This document shows, one piece after another, positions 9,122 to 17,735 of a stretch of DNA of 64,000 bases. The stretch is from positions 992,001 to 1,056,000 of the forward strand of contig NZ_CP169368.1 in the NCBI RefSeq assembly GCF_042485795.1, in the 5' to 3' direction. The stretch's first letter is position 1. Each line of letters starts with the position of its first letter. The DNA comes from Lonepinella sp042485795. Lineage in GTDB: Bacteria > Pseudomonadota > Gammaproteobacteria > Enterobacterales > Pasteurellaceae. The notes under the pieces are model-generated. The model was given only the letters and a program-made list of their open reading frames with translations. It searched no databases and had not been told where the DNA came from. Both the position numbers and the translations under genes were made by a program.

Positions 9122-10768
9122 ATGAAAATTTTGTCAAAAATGACCGCACTTTCTATGGCGTTGCTTGCTGCTTCAGCCATGGCATATCAACAAGATAAGA
9201 CTTATCATTTTACCGTATTACATACCAATGATTTACACGGACACTTTGCTCCAAATGACAAAGGCGAGTTTGGTTTAGCTGCTCAAAAAACATTAATTGA
9301 CCAGATCAAAACAGAAGTCGAAAAACAAGGAGGAACAGTGGTCTTACTCAATGCGGGAGATGTGAATACGGGTGTACCAGAATCCGATTCACAAAATGCC
9401 GAACCCGATATTCAAGCGATGAATATGGTCGGTTATGAAGCCATGACATTAGGTAATCATGAATTTGATAATCCATTGCAACTACTTGATATGCAAGAGA
9501 AATGGGCAAAATTTCCATTCTTGAGTGCAAATATTTACTTGAAAAAAACAGGTAAGCATTTAGTGAAACCTTATACCATTTTAAATAAACAGGATTTAAA
9601 AATTGCTGTCGTGGGCTTAACTACGGAAGACACGGCAAAATTAGGTAATCCTGAATATATGAATTTGATTCGTTTTGATGATCCAACGGAAACAGCGAAA
9701 AAAGTCTTGGCGGAGTTGGCACAAAATGAAAAGCCAGATGTAAAAATTGCCCTGACTCACATGGGGTATTATTATGATGGTAAATTTGGCTCAAATGCAC
9801 CAGGTGATGTATCAATGGCACGTAAGTTGGATAAAGGTGCATTTGATATGATTATCGGTGCTCACACCCATGACCCTGTTTGTGTAGATGAAAAAGGCGT
9901 ATGGATTGAAAACTATAAGCCAACAGATCCTTGTAAACCTGATTATCAAAATGGCACATGGATTATGCAGGCTTACGAATGGGGCAAATATTTAGGTCGA
10001 GCAGATTTTAGTTTTAAAAATGGCGAATTAAAATTAGAACATTATCAACTTATTCCCGTAAATTTGAAGAAAAAAGTTAAGACAGCAGAGGGTAAAACCG
10101 AATATCAATTCTATACTAATGAAATTCCACAAGATCCCGAAGTGGCAAAATTGGTCAAATCTTATCAAGAAAAGGGTAACGAATTATTGGGTGAAAAAGT
10201 GGGAAGTGTTAAAGGTAAATTAGAAGGTGATCGTACGGTAGTTCGCTTTAAACAAACTAACTTAGGGCGTTTAGTGGCAGAAGTAGAACGGGATAAAGTC
10301 AACGCTGATGTAGGACTTGTGAATTCAGGTGTCGTGCGTGATTCTATTAATGAGGGTGAAATTACCTATCGTGATATTTTGAAAGTATTACCTTTTGGTA
10401 ATGCAGTAAGTTATGCTGATTTAACTGGACAAGAACTACAAGACTATTTAAACGTGGTGGCATTAAAAGAAACCGATTCTGGTGGTTATCCGCAATTTGT
10501 TGGAATTTCTATGGTAGTAGATTATGCGAATAAAACTGTCACGGAGATTAAAATCAAAGGCGAGCCATTAAATCTAAGCAAAAAATATCGTTTATCTTTG
10601 CCAAATTATAGTGCCTCAGGTGGTGACGGTTATCCAGTATTGAAAAATCATCCAAGCTATGTGGATTCTGGCTTTATTGATGCCGATGTGATGAAACAAT
10701 ATTTACAAAAACATTCACCATTGGATGCTAGCAAATTTGAGCCAAAAGGCGAGATTATTTATCGTTAA
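9122..10768 (+). CDS. ushA: UshA-type periplasmic 5'-nucleotidase / UDP-sugar hydrolase
   Basis: This secreted bifunctional enzyme hydrolyses nucleoside monophosphates and UDP-sugars in the periplasm, salvaging nucleosides and sugars. The 548-aa precursor starts at ATG 9122 (AAGGA upstream) and has a signal peptide of about 21 residues ending AMA. Then come a metallophosphoesterase domain (VLHTNDLHGHF near 30, LGNHEFDNP near 112, GAHTHDP near 249) and a C-terminal 5'-nucleotidase domain with GNAVSYADLTGQEL and SASGGDGYP. It matches E. coli UshA along its whole length. It is more UshA-like than the H. influenzae NAD nucleotidase NadN, so a main role in NAD uptake is less likely, though NAD-related activity cannot be excluded. 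Confidence 0.93.
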   Translation: MKILSKMTALSMALLAASAMAYQQDKTYHFTVLHTNDLHGHFAPNDKGEFGLAAQKTLIDQIKTEVEKQGGTVVLLNAGDVNTGVPESDSQNAEPDIQAMNMVGYEAMTLGNHEFDNPLQLLDMQEKWAKFPFLSANIYLKKTGKHLVKPYTILNKQDLKIAVVGLTTEDTAKLGNPEYMNLIRFDDPTETAKKVLAELAQNEKPDVKIALTHMGYYYDGKFGSNAPGDVSMARKLDKGAFDMIIGAHTHDPVCVDEKGVWIENYKPTDPCKPDYQNGTWIMQAYEWGKYLGRADFSFKNGELKLEHYQLIPVNLKKKVKTAEGKTEYQFYTNEIPQDPEVAKLVKSYQEKGNELLGEKVGSVKGKLEGDRTVVRFKQTNLGRLVAEVERDKVNADVGLVNSGVVRDSINEGEITYRDILKVLPFGNAVSYADLTGQELQDYLNVVALKETDSGGYPQFVGISMVVDYANKTVTEIKIKGEPLNLSKKYRLSLPNYSASGGDGYPVLKNHPSYVDSGFIDADVMKQYLQKHSPLDASKFEPKGEIIYR

Positions 10769-10789
10769 TCTTAGCCCTATGCTATAATC

Positions 10790-10826
10790 GGGTCTGTTGA
10801 AAGTTCATCAGACCCTCATTTTTATT
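10790..10826 (+). terminator. Hairpin between ushA and pheA
   Basis: The stem GGGTCTG (10790-10796) pairs with CAGACCC (10809-10815) and is followed by TCATTTTTATT. It most likely terminates ushA. A TATAAT lies at 10783-10788, just before the stem. If that is a promoter the hairpin would sit at the very 5' end of the pheA mRNA, so an attenuator-like role is possible but not shown. Confidence 0.6.
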
Positions 10827-10844
10827 ACAGGATATTGTTATTTT

Positions 10845-12002
10845 ATGGCACAGGATTTAACCGAAATTCGTCAGCAAATTACCCAAATTGACCGTAGTTT
10901 ACTAAAATTGTTATCGGAACGTCATCGTTTGGCGTTTGATGTGGTGCGGAGCAAAGAAATTACCCAAAAACCCTTACGTGATGAAGAACGTGAGCAAATC
11001 TTATTACAAGAATTAGTCAATTTTGCGGAAAGCCAGAATTATCAGCTTGAACCACAATATATTACCCAAATTTTTCAGCGGATTATTGAAGATTCAGTAG
11101 TAACACAACAGGTTTATTTACAGAAAAAACTCAACCAACAACGTGAGCAGAATATTCATATTGCTTTTTTAGGCAAACGTGGCTCTTATTCACATTTAGC
11201 GGCTCGTAATTATGCCACACGTTATCAAGAACAATTAGTAGAATTAAGTTGTAGTTCCTTTGAACAGATTTTTGATAAAGTCAAATCAGGTGAAGCTGAT
11301 TTCGGGGTGTTGCCGTTAGAAAATACCACATCAGGTTCCATTAATGATGTGTATGATTTATTACAACATACCGATCTCTCGTTGGTGGGAGAATTAGCCT
11401 ATCCCATTAAACATTGTGTGCTAGTGAACGAACAACAGGATCTTAGTCAAATTGATACGTTGTATAGTCACCCACAAGTCATTCAGCAATGTAGCCAATT
11501 CATTCGTAGTTTGGATCGTGTGCATATTGAATACTGTGAAAGTAGCTCGCATGCCATGGAATTAGTCGCCAGTTTGAATAAACCGAATATTGCCGCCTTA
11601 GGTAATGAAGATGGTGGTCATTTATATGGTTTGCGAGTATTAAAAACGGATATTGCAAATCAACCCAATAATATTACCCGTTTTATTGTACTAGCGAAAG
11701 AACCTTTATCGGTTTCGCCACAAATTGCCAGTAAAACCCTGTTATTAATGACCACTCGCCAACAGGCGGGTGCGTTGGTTGATGCGTTGTATGTGTTTAA
11801 GAAACACCAAATTAATATGACCAAACTCGAATCTCGCCCAATTTATGGTACGCCATGGGAAGAAATGTTTTATTTGGAAATTGAAGCCAATATTCATCAT
11901 CCCAACACCCAACAAGTGTTGCAAGAATTAAAAGAATATAGTACTTTTTTGAAAGTATTAGGTTGTTACCCGAGTGAGATTGTCAAGCCTACCAAGGCAT
12001 AG
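10845..12002 (+). CDS. pheA: PheA, bifunctional chorismate mutase / prephenate dehydratase
   Basis: PheA converts chorismate through prephenate to phenylpyruvate in phenylalanine synthesis. The 385-aa protein from ATG 10845 has three parts: an AroQ-type chorismate mutase helix bundle (residues 1 to about 95, with LLSERHRLAFDV), a prephenate dehydratase domain (FLGKRGSYSHLAA near 108 through the NNITRF motif near 280), and a C-terminal ACT domain with LESRP near 327 for phenylalanine feedback. An upstream TTG-led extension has no family support. It converges on rnb. Confidence 0.95.
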   Translation: MAQDLTEIRQQITQIDRSLLKLLSERHRLAFDVVRSKEITQKPLRDEEREQILLQELVNFAESQNYQLEPQYITQIFQRIIEDSVVTQQVYLQKKLNQQREQNIHIAFLGKRGSYSHLAARNYATRYQEQLVELSCSSFEQIFDKVKSGEADFGVLPLENTTSGSINDVYDLLQHTDLSLVGELAYPIKHCVLVNEQQDLSQIDTLYSHPQVIQQCSQFIRSLDRVHIEYCESSSHAMELVASLNKPNIAALGNEDGGHLYGLRVLKTDIANQPNNITRFIVLAKEPLSVSPQIASKTLLLMTTRQQAGALVDALYVFKKHQINMTKLESRPIYGTPWEEMFYLEIEANIHHPNTQQVLQELKEYSTFLKVLGCYPSEIVKPTKA

Positions 12003-12015
12003 ATTAGTATGTTCT

Positions 12016-12056
12016 CTGCCCCTATAGATACTAAATATTATGAAGGGGCAGATTTA
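12016..12056. terminator. Bidirectional terminator between pheA and rnb
   Basis: CTGCCCCT (12016-12023) pairs with AGGGGCAG (12044-12051) and a T-rich tract follows. Both neighbouring genes point into it. Confidence 0.75.
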
Positions 12057-12061
12057 TTACT

Positions 12062-14056
12062 TTAAATCACTAACTCCCCAATTAAACTCCGAGTTTCAAG
12101 TTTGACTTCATTTAGCTGAATTTTAACAATATCACCAATTTTATAACAGCGTTCCCCCTTGATATATAACGCAATTTCATCAGAATTGACTTCCATTTCG
12201 TCTTTATTCGGGTGAATGGTGGAGGCTGGAATAAACACGCTTGCCCCATTTTCTAACAGTTGCACACGTAACCCCCCACGCATTACATCTTGTATTTCCG
12301 CCTCAAATTGTGGTTTTTCTGCCACTTTTTCATTCAGATAACGGCAATATAACCAATCGGCAATATCCCGTTCTACTAAGCGATTTTGACGGCGTGATTC
12401 TTGCAGACGTGCCAAAATGTCATCTGATGATTTAATGAAAGGTAAGTTCTCTCCTTGCTGGTTGGCTATCGCGGTTTTGATTAAGCGATGATTAACCATA
12501 TCGGAATATTTGCGGATTGGGGATGTCCATGTGGCATAACCTGTTAATCCTAAGCCAAAGTGCGGTGCTAATTCTGCTTTAAATTCGGCAAAGGTTAAGA
12601 AACGACGTAGGCGGAATTCGTAATAATCACCTGCAAATGGTTCAATGTCATGTCGCATTTGGCAATAGCCATTGAGTGTAGTTAAGTTTTCTACGGAATA
12701 ACGTTGTTCTAATTCTGCTCGATTATCATCATTAGCAAAATTCGCCATTAAGAAATGGTGAGCATTAGTCAGAAATTTATTATCAAAACCTTTATGGACG
12801 TTGAAAATGCCTGTTTTAGCTTGTTCATCAAGATAATGTGCTGCACAAATATTAGCGATAATCATAGATTCTTCCACGATTTGATTAGCAATACGGCGAT
12901 GTTCAGCTTTGATGTCTAAAATATGCCCATTTTCTGCAAGCACAAAACTATAATCTGGTTTTTCTTTAAATAATAAACCGTGCGTTTTACGCCATTGAAT
13001 ACGAGCCAACGCAAATTGGTGTAAATTGTTGACCTGTTCTGCTATTTCCGTTGTTTCAGGTTGCCACGCATTAGGTTGTTGCTCCAGATAATCAGATACC
13101 TTGTTATAAGCCAGTTTCGCTTTGGATTGCACATAAGCGGAAACAAAATAAGGTTGGTTTGTGATTTCGCCCTTAAGATCGGTTTCAATATAACAAACTA
13201 AGGCTGGGCGAGTTTTATTTGGCATTAAAGAACAAAGATCGTCTGATAATTCCCGTGGCAGCATAGGAATGTTAAAGCCAGGTAAATAATTGGTGAAACA
13301 GCGTTGTTTTGCATCTTTTTCAATTTGTGAATTGACATCAATATAAGCAGTCGGATCAGCAATCGCCACCACTAAACGCCAGCCTGTTTGTGCATTATTT
13401 TGCTCGATCTTTTCGATATATAAAGCATCGTCCATATCCTGCGTGGTTTCGCTGTCAATGGTGATAAAATGAAGTGCGGTTAAATCTTCACGAGTTTGTT
13501 GATCGAGCATAGCATAGCTATCCTGTCCTTGCACGGGATAGCGAGATTGTTGATGACGAGCCAACGTCACCCACCACGGAGCAAATTCATCATCTGCACG
13601 GCAAATAAATTCACTGACCTGAGCAAATAGAAAACGATCATCACGTAGTGGGTGTGTTTTAAGGGTTGCCACTACCCAGTCACCTTCTTTTAATTCTTCA
13701 GGCACGGATTTTAATTGAACGGCACCGATCGGCTGATTAATATTAGGGTGATCCACTAATACTTGTAATTTATTGTCTTTATTAAACCGCACTTTAGCGA
13801 TAAAACGGGTGAGCATGGTTTCCACTAATTCTTCGGGAACGGCTTGCTTTTTATCGCCCACTTCTTCGATCACGGCTTTAATTTTGTCGCCGTGTACGAC
13901 TTTTTTCATATCGGGAGGGGCAATAAAAAAGGTGTCTTTATCAGTTTCGAGGAAACCATAGGCTTTATCTGTACCTTTTACCGTGCCTTCGACACGTACT
14001 TTGCTATCGTGAAGTTGTTGTTTGAGTTGAGAGAGTAGGGGATTGTTTTGAAACAT
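12062..14056 (-). CDS. rnb: RNase II, 3'-5' exoribonuclease
   Basis: RNase II degrades single-stranded RNA processively from the 3' end in the cytoplasm. The 664-aa protein starts at the ATG complementary to 14054-14056, giving MFQNNPLLSQLK. An 18-residue upstream extension is rejected because it reads through the fabI terminator. Domains in order are cold-shock RNA-binding domains, the RNB catalytic domain with the acidic cluster DSETTQDMDDALY near residue 219, and a C-terminal S1 domain. It lies downstream of fabI on the same strand but behind a terminator. Confidence 0.95.
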   Translation of the reverse strand: MFQNNPLLSQLKQQLHDSKVRVEGTVKGTDKAYGFLETDKDTFFIAPPDMKKVVHGDKIKAVIEEVGDKKQAVPEELVETMLTRFIAKVRFNKDNKLQVLVDHPNINQPIGAVQLKSVPEELKEGDWVVATLKTHPLRDDRFLFAQVSEFICRADDEFAPWWVTLARHQQSRYPVQGQDSYAMLDQQTREDLTALHFITIDSETTQDMDDALYIEKIEQNNAQTGWRLVVAIADPTAYIDVNSQIEKDAKQRCFTNYLPGFNIPMLPRELSDDLCSLMPNKTRPALVCYIETDLKGEITNQPYFVSAYVQSKAKLAYNKVSDYLEQQPNAWQPETTEIAEQVNNLHQFALARIQWRKTHGLLFKEKPDYSFVLAENGHILDIKAEHRRIANQIVEESMIIANICAAHYLDEQAKTGIFNVHKGFDNKFLTNAHHFLMANFANDDNRAELEQRYSVENLTTLNGYCQMRHDIEPFAGDYYEFRLRRFLTFAEFKAELAPHFGLGLTGYATWTSPIRKYSDMVNHRLIKTAIANQQGENLPFIKSSDDILARLQESRRQNRLVERDIADWLYCRYLNEKVAEKPQFEAEIQDVMRGGLRVQLLENGASVFIPASTIHPNKDEMEVNSDEIALYIKGERCYKIGDIVKIQLNEVKLETRSLIGELVI

Positions 14057-14082
14057 TTTTATTGTCTTATAAAATAATATAC

Positions 14083-14104
14083 GGGCGAACACATCGGTTC
14101 GCCC
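14083..14104 (-). terminator. Terminator after fabI
   Basis: GGGCGAA and TTCGCCC form a 7-bp stem with an 8-nt loop. On the minus strand the stem is followed by a TA-rich tract ahead of rnb. Confidence 0.7.
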
Positions 14105-14128
14105 ATACAAAAATACGAAAAACTAGGT

Positions 14129-14917
14129 TTATTCTTCGCCTAATTCGCCCATTGCGGTGATACTAAAGCCTGCATCAACGTGCAAGATTTCGCCTGTTAC
14201 GCCAGAGGCTAAATCAGAACATAAGAATGCAGCAGAATTGCCTACGTCATCAATAGTCACGGTACGGCGTAATGCGGCGGTGTTTTCAAATGCTGCTAAC
14301 ATTTTCTTGAAGTTTTTAATACCAGATGCTGCGAGCGTACGGATTGGACCTGCGGAAATAGCGTTCACACGAATACCGTCTTTACCTAAATCTGCTGCCA
14401 TTACACGTGTTGCGGCTTCAAGCGAGGCTTTGGCTAAACACATGACGTTATAGTTTGGAATCGCACGTTCTGCCCCTAAATAAGACAGGGTTAAAAGAGC
14501 AGCATTTTGATTTAACAAAGGGCGAGCAGCTTGAGCCATTGCTACAAAGCTATAGGCACTAATATCGTGAGCAATACGATAGCCTTCACGAGTCGCTGCA
14601 TTTACATAGTCACCATCTAATTGGTCACCTGGTGCGAAAGCAATAGCATGCACAAAACCATCAAATTTTTCCCAACTTTTGCTTAATTCCGCAAAGCAGT
14701 GTTGAATACTTTCATCAGTTGCAACGTCTAATGGCAACACAATATTTGAACCAAATTCTTTGGCAAATTCTTCCACCCGTGGTTGTAATTTATCGTTTAA
14801 ATAAGTGAAAGCAAGTTCAGCACCCTGTGCTTTCATGGCTTTTGCAATACCATAAGCAATAGAGCGATTACTTGCAAGACCTGTTACTAAAATTCGTTTA
14901 CCTGTTAAGAAACCCAT
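14129..14917 (-). CDS. fabI: FabI, enoyl-[ACP] reductase (NADH)
   Basis: FabI catalyses the last reduction of each type II fatty acid elongation cycle. The 262-aa short-chain dehydrogenase-like protein has the N-terminal nucleotide loop TGLASNRSIAYGIA and the FabI-type active site in which Tyr and Lys are separated by six residues (NYNVMCLAKASLEA, near residues 155-168). The following AGPIRTLAASGI stretch is the substrate loop. Length matches E. coli. It is the triclosan-target family, but sensitivity cannot be read from the sequence. Confidence 0.96.
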   Translation of the reverse strand: MGFLTGKRILVTGLASNRSIAYGIAKAMKAQGAELAFTYLNDKLQPRVEEFAKEFGSNIVLPLDVATDESIQHCFAELSKSWEKFDGFVHAIAFAPGDQLDGDYVNAATREGYRIAHDISAYSFVAMAQAARPLLNQNAALLTLSYLGAERAIPNYNVMCLAKASLEAATRVMAADLGKDGIRVNAISAGPIRTLAASGIKNFKKMLAAFENTAALRRTVTIDDVGNSAAFLCSDLASGVTGEILHVDAGFSITAMGELGEE

Positions 14918-15000
14918 AATATGTCCTAGTTTTAAGATGTGATTAAGAAATTTTGCTTAGTATAAGGGAAAAAAGAAATAACGTAAATCTGACTTAAGAA

Positions 15001-15270
15001 TTATTTTTGCTTATTATTTAATAGATAGATCGCCCCTAATCCCAGAGCAGAGTAAGTTAATCCGCGAACTGATAACAATTTCCGATTGATTAAAGAAAGT
15101 AACAAGGCACGGACGGCAGGTTGTGATAAAGTTGAGCTGATACTTTTTAGTTGTGCGACAGGATCGGATATGTTTTGCTTTGTACGCAATCCCTGAGCTA
15201 ATAATTTCATACGCAAGGCATCGCCTTTCATAATCAGTAATTCTTTTTCTTCAGCAAATTGATCTTTCAT
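15001..15270 (-). CDS. YqjK-like small membrane-associated protein
   Basis: This 89-aa protein has a charged N-terminal half, a middle region SQPAVRALLLSLINRKLLS, and a short hydrophobic C-terminal segment (LTYSALGLGAIYLL). It is third in a minus-strand set after a DUF883 (YqjD/ElaB) protein and a YqjE-like protein, the place occupied by yqjK in enterobacteria. Its size and layout fit that family, but similarity is too low to be sure by eye. Function is unknown. It starts 11 bp after the YqjE-like gene, so it is probably in the same operon. Confidence 0.6.
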   Translation of the reverse strand: MKDQFAEEKELLIMKGDALRMKLLAQGLRTKQNISDPVAQLKSISSTLSQPAVRALLLSLINRKLLSVRGLTYSALGLGAIYLLNNKQK

Positions 15271-15281
15271 TTTTCCCCCGC

Positions 15282-15683
15282 TTATTCATGTTTATTCGTG
15301 CTGTTAGCCGCTTGTTTTAGGGTGGCAATATCTAATTTTACTTCCTCAAGCGTATTTTGCATAAAAGTGCGTTGTTTTTTTAAGGAATTTAAAATAATGA
15401 AAATAACCGCCACCGCCAATAATAAGGTAATACCGCTAATGGTTAAAAAAGCAATAAGTCGTTGGCTGGGATCTTCAAAATAGACATTAACGGCAAACAG
15501 ACCGCTGATAAGGGTGATAAGCAAAAAAACAATGAATAATAAAGCCGAAATAAGCGTTATGACTAATTGTTCTTTTTGTTGAATCAGTTCGATACGAGCC
15601 ATATCTAAGCGAACTTGTGCTAATTCAAGTAACGTAATCAGCATATTTTTTACACCCGTTTTAATATTTTGAATTGCTTGCAT
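15282..15683 (-). CDS. YqjE-like (phage holin family / DUF1469) membrane protein
   Basis: The 133-aa protein has an N-terminal amphipathic region (LLELAQVRLDMARIELI), two adjacent hydrophobic segments (residues about 45-68 and 78-101), and a charged tail. This is the usual plan of YqjE / phage-holin-superfamily-III-like proteins of the inner membrane. In enterobacteria yqjE follows yqjD, and the same order is seen here. The role is not known; association with stationary-phase or envelope stress is inferred from the family. Confidence 0.7.
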   Translation of the reverse strand: MQAIQNIKTGVKNMLITLLELAQVRLDMARIELIQQKEQLVITLISALLFIVFLLITLISGLFAVNVYFEDPSQRLIAFLTISGITLLLAVAVIFIILNSLKKQRTFMQNTLEEVKLDIATLKQAANSTNKHE

Positions 15684-15709
15684 CGGATTTCCTTAGCATA
15701 GAATATGAA

Positions 15710-15740
15710 TTGAGTTGCCTGTGGCGAACAAGCAACTCAA
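15710..15740 (-). other. Hairpin between the YqjD-like and YqjE-like genes
   Basis: TTGAGTTGC (15710-15718) pairs perfectly with GCAACTCAA (15732-15740) around a 13-nt loop. The T tract on the minus strand is poor, so it may be a partial terminator or an mRNA processing or stability element inside the operon. Confidence 0.5.
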
Positions 15741-15761
15741 GGTGAGAATTAATCAGATTAA

Positions 15762-16070
15762 TTATCTTTTACTGACTAATACGCCTAATAATAAGCCAAT
15801 AACACCTGCTACACCAATAGCTTTATAAGGGTTTTCTTGCACAATCTCATCAGTTTGTTTGACGACTTGTTTTGCCCCTGCAATGGCATCTTCTTGTAAA
15901 CTCGCAAATTTTTCTTTTGCATCACCTACACGAGAACTTAATTTTTCTTTCAATTTTTTTAATTCGGCTTCGCCAGATTTACTTTTTTCGTCAAATAGTT
16001 CTTCCGCATTAGTTAAAATATCGCGGATTTCATCTAATAACTCTTCACGTTTTTTATCGAATTGACTCAT
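15762..16070 (-). CDS. DUF883 family protein (ElaB/YqjD type)
   Basis: The 102-aa protein is highly charged and probably helical over residues 1-78, with a C-terminal transmembrane anchor GVAGVIGLLLGVLVSKR. The NPYKAIGVAG plus GLLLGVL ending is typical of ElaB/YqjD proteins, which in E. coli are C-tail-anchored inner-membrane proteins reported to associate with ribosomes in stationary phase. It is the first gene of the YqjD-YqjE-YqjK-like set and lies behind a good sigma-70-like promoter. Confidence 0.82.
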   Translation of the reverse strand: MSQFDKKREELLDEIRDILTNAEELFDEKSKSGEAELKKLKEKLSSRVGDAKEKFASLQEDAIAGAKQVVKQTDEIVQENPYKAIGVAGVIGLLLGVLVSKR

Positions 16071-16140
16071 AATGCTCTCCTTAATTTATTTTATTGTTTT
16101 AAATATCTAGCCATCAGTTGGTTAATGACTAGACACTTTT

Positions 16141-16170
16141 ATAATAAACACACTTTGGTCGTTATGTCAA
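16141..16170 (-). promoter_or_regulatory. Sigma-70-type promoter of the YqjD-like operon
   Basis: On the minus strand TTGACA (complement of 16165-16170) is separated by 18 bp from TATTAT (complement of 16141-16146). A second TTGACA (complement of 16175-16180) lies ten bases further upstream. Confidence 0.65.
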
Positions 16171-16320
16171 ATTCTGTCAAAACTAATACTATTTTATGGT
16201 TTATCAGATTTTTTATGTTGCACTATATGGATCAATACCCATAAATTATCCTTATTTTTGTGATTTAGATTCCAAAAACTGCGGTGAAAAGTAGCATTGT
16301 TTTTTAGTCTTTAGGTAAGA

Positions 16321-16350
16321 TTGATGTAATTAAAAATTATTGTATATACA
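16321..16350 (+). promoter_or_regulatory. Probable brnTA promoter with palindromic operator
   Basis: TTGATG at 16321 and TATATA at 16343 are 16 bp apart. The -10 region lies in the perfect palindrome TGTATATACA (16341-16350), a plausible binding site for autorepression by BrnA or BrnTA, which is known for this family. Confidence 0.5.
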
Positions 16351-16366
16351 GAAATGTAGAGTTATA

Positions 16367-16666
16367 ATGTTTATGTTACAAATTGAATTTGATTCTAAAA
16401 AACGAGAGATAACGTTACTTGAAAGAGGGCTGGATTTTACAGTAGCTAATGAAATCTTTGAGGGAAAGCATTTTACGTTGGAAGATACGAGGCACAATTA
16501 CGGTGAAATTCGTTATATTTCTATTGGGAAGCTACAGTCAACGCAAATTGTTGTTATTGTTTGGACATATCGCCCTAATTCAATCAACCCAACCCACAGA
16601 CGTATTATTTCAATGAGGAAAGCCAATGAGCGAGAAATTAGAAAATATCAACAATACCTTAGATGA
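16367..16666 (+). CDS. brnT: BrnT-family ribonuclease toxin
   Basis: The 99-aa protein fits BrnT, the RelE-fold ribonuclease toxin of type II brnTA modules. The family pattern is visible: an N-terminal FDSKKREITLLERGLDF (compare WDxxKxxxNxxKHGVxF), FEGKHFTLEDTRHNYGEIRYISIG in the middle, a hydrophobic strand VVIVWTYRP, and the final RRIISMRKANEREIRKY. The usual KHG is replaced by ERG, so a catalytic His of the classical family may be missing here. ATG 16367 is chosen (TAGAG upstream); 16373 is an alternative. It overlaps brnA by 41 bp. Confidence 0.82.
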   Translation: MFMLQIEFDSKKREITLLERGLDFTVANEIFEGKHFTLEDTRHNYGEIRYISIGKLQSTQIVVIVWTYRPNSINPTHRRIISMRKANEREIRKYQQYLR

Positions 16667-16871
16667 AGCACCAGAGCTTGATGATGCTTATTTTGTGCAG
16701 GCAGATTTATATCAAGGTGACAAATTGATTCGCCGTGGTCGCCCAAGATCAGCCCAAACTAAAGTAGCTGTGTCTATTCGTTTAGATAAAGAGATTGTCG
16801 ATCACCTTAAAAATTCTGGTGCTGGCTGGCAGACCAGAGTGAATCGTATTTTGCGAAATAGTTTATTGTAG
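16626..16871 (+). CDS. brnA: BrnA-family antitoxin
   Basis: The 81-aa protein ends in the BrnA ribbon-helix-helix-like region KVAVSIRLDKEIVDHLKNSG followed by GWQTRVNRILRNSLL, the typical DNA-binding tail of the family, after an acidic N-terminal toxin-binding part. It starts inside brnT, behind AGGAAAG, so the two are translationally coupled. The family neutralises BrnT and represses its own promoter; the TGTATATACA palindrome upstream of brnT is a candidate site. Confidence 0.88.
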   Translation: MSEKLENINNTLDEAPELDDAYFVQADLYQGDKLIRRGRPRSAQTKVAVSIRLDKEIVDHLKNSGAGWQTRVNRILRNSLL

Positions 16872-16961
16872 GGGATTATGGAATGTCCCGATCTGGTAAA
16901 CTTTTTGCCCCTGAATTGGCGAGGCTTTCTGCATGGCGAATTAAATAAATGGTTTTCATCA

Positions 16962-17732
16962 TTATGCTGGATTATCAATATCGACAAATTCCACTTCAAA
17001 CCCATATTCGTTTGCAAGCCATTCACCTAATGCTTTGATTCCACAACGTTCGGTGGCGTGATGTCCGCAGGCGAAGTAGTGAATCCCTTGTTCGCGGGCG
17101 GAGTGAGTGGTTTGTTCGGAAATCTCACCGCTGATAAAGGCATCACAGCCTTGTGCATAAGCCAGATCGATATAGCCTTGACCGCCACCTGTGCAAATGC
17201 CGATTTTTTGGATAAAGTGCGGTGCATTTTTATTGAATTTTTCCACCTCACAGGTGAGTGGGGTTTTGCCTAATCGTTGTGTAATACGTTGGCTAAATTC
17301 CTGTACGGAAACGGGTTGGATTAATCTTCCCCACATCGGAATACTGCTTAAACCTTGTTCCAACGGTTGTAAATTTTCAATGCCGAGCAGTTTGGCAAGC
17401 AAGGCGTTGTTGCCCAATTCAGGGTGAATATCCAACGGTAAATGATAGCCGTATAAATTGATGTCATTGACTAACAAGCGTTTAATCCGTTCGCCTTTCA
17501 TGCCTCGAATACAAGGATTTTCGCTTTTCCAGAAGTAGCCGTGGTGGACTAAAATCGCATCGGCATTTTGCTCAATGGCGTAATCAATTAAGGCAAGGCT
17601 TGCGGTTACTCCCGTGATGATTTTTTTGATTTCCGCTTTGCCCTCTACTTGTAATCCATTGGGAGCGTAATCATTAATGGCTTGAGTATTTAATTTTTGG
17701 TTAATTATTTGTTCTAATTGAAAATTATTCAT
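16962..17732 (-). CDS. Nif3/YbgI family dinuclear metal protein
   Basis: The 256-aa protein has the Nif3-like fold markers NGLQVEG near residue 26, the metal-ligand His pair in ILVHHGYFWK near 60, and the C-terminal CGHHATERCG motif near 222. E. coli YbgI is a hexameric toroid with a dinuclear metal site; its substrate is not settled, and the automated name GTP cyclohydrolase 1 type 2 homologue should not be taken literally. It starts only 3 bp after the Fe/Mn transporter permease gene on the same strand, so it is the last gene of that metal-uptake operon. This suggests a metal-related role by context only. Confidence 0.88.
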   Translation of the reverse strand: MNNFQLEQIINQKLNTQAINDYAPNGLQVEGKAEIKKIITGVTASLALIDYAIEQNADAILVHHGYFWKSENPCIRGMKGERIKRLLVNDINLYGYHLPLDIHPELGNNALLAKLLGIENLQPLEQGLSSIPMWGRLIQPVSVQEFSQRITQRLGKTPLTCEVEKFNKNAPHFIQKIGICTGGGQGYIDLAYAQGCDAFISGEISEQTTHSAREQGIHYFACGHHATERCGIKALGEWLANEYGFEVEFVDIDNPA

Positions 17733-17735
17733 TTT

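Noticed and set aside
10783..10826. pheA attenuator with leader peptide
   Set aside because: There is a hairpin after a TATAAT, but no Phe-rich leader peptide and no competing antiterminator. Termination of ushA is simpler.
16872..16961. Short ORF (MSRSGKLFAPELARLSAWRIK) after brnA
   Set aside because: It has only 21 codons, no clear ribosome-binding site, and no known homologue in my memory. It may be the remnant of a gene but cannot be supported.
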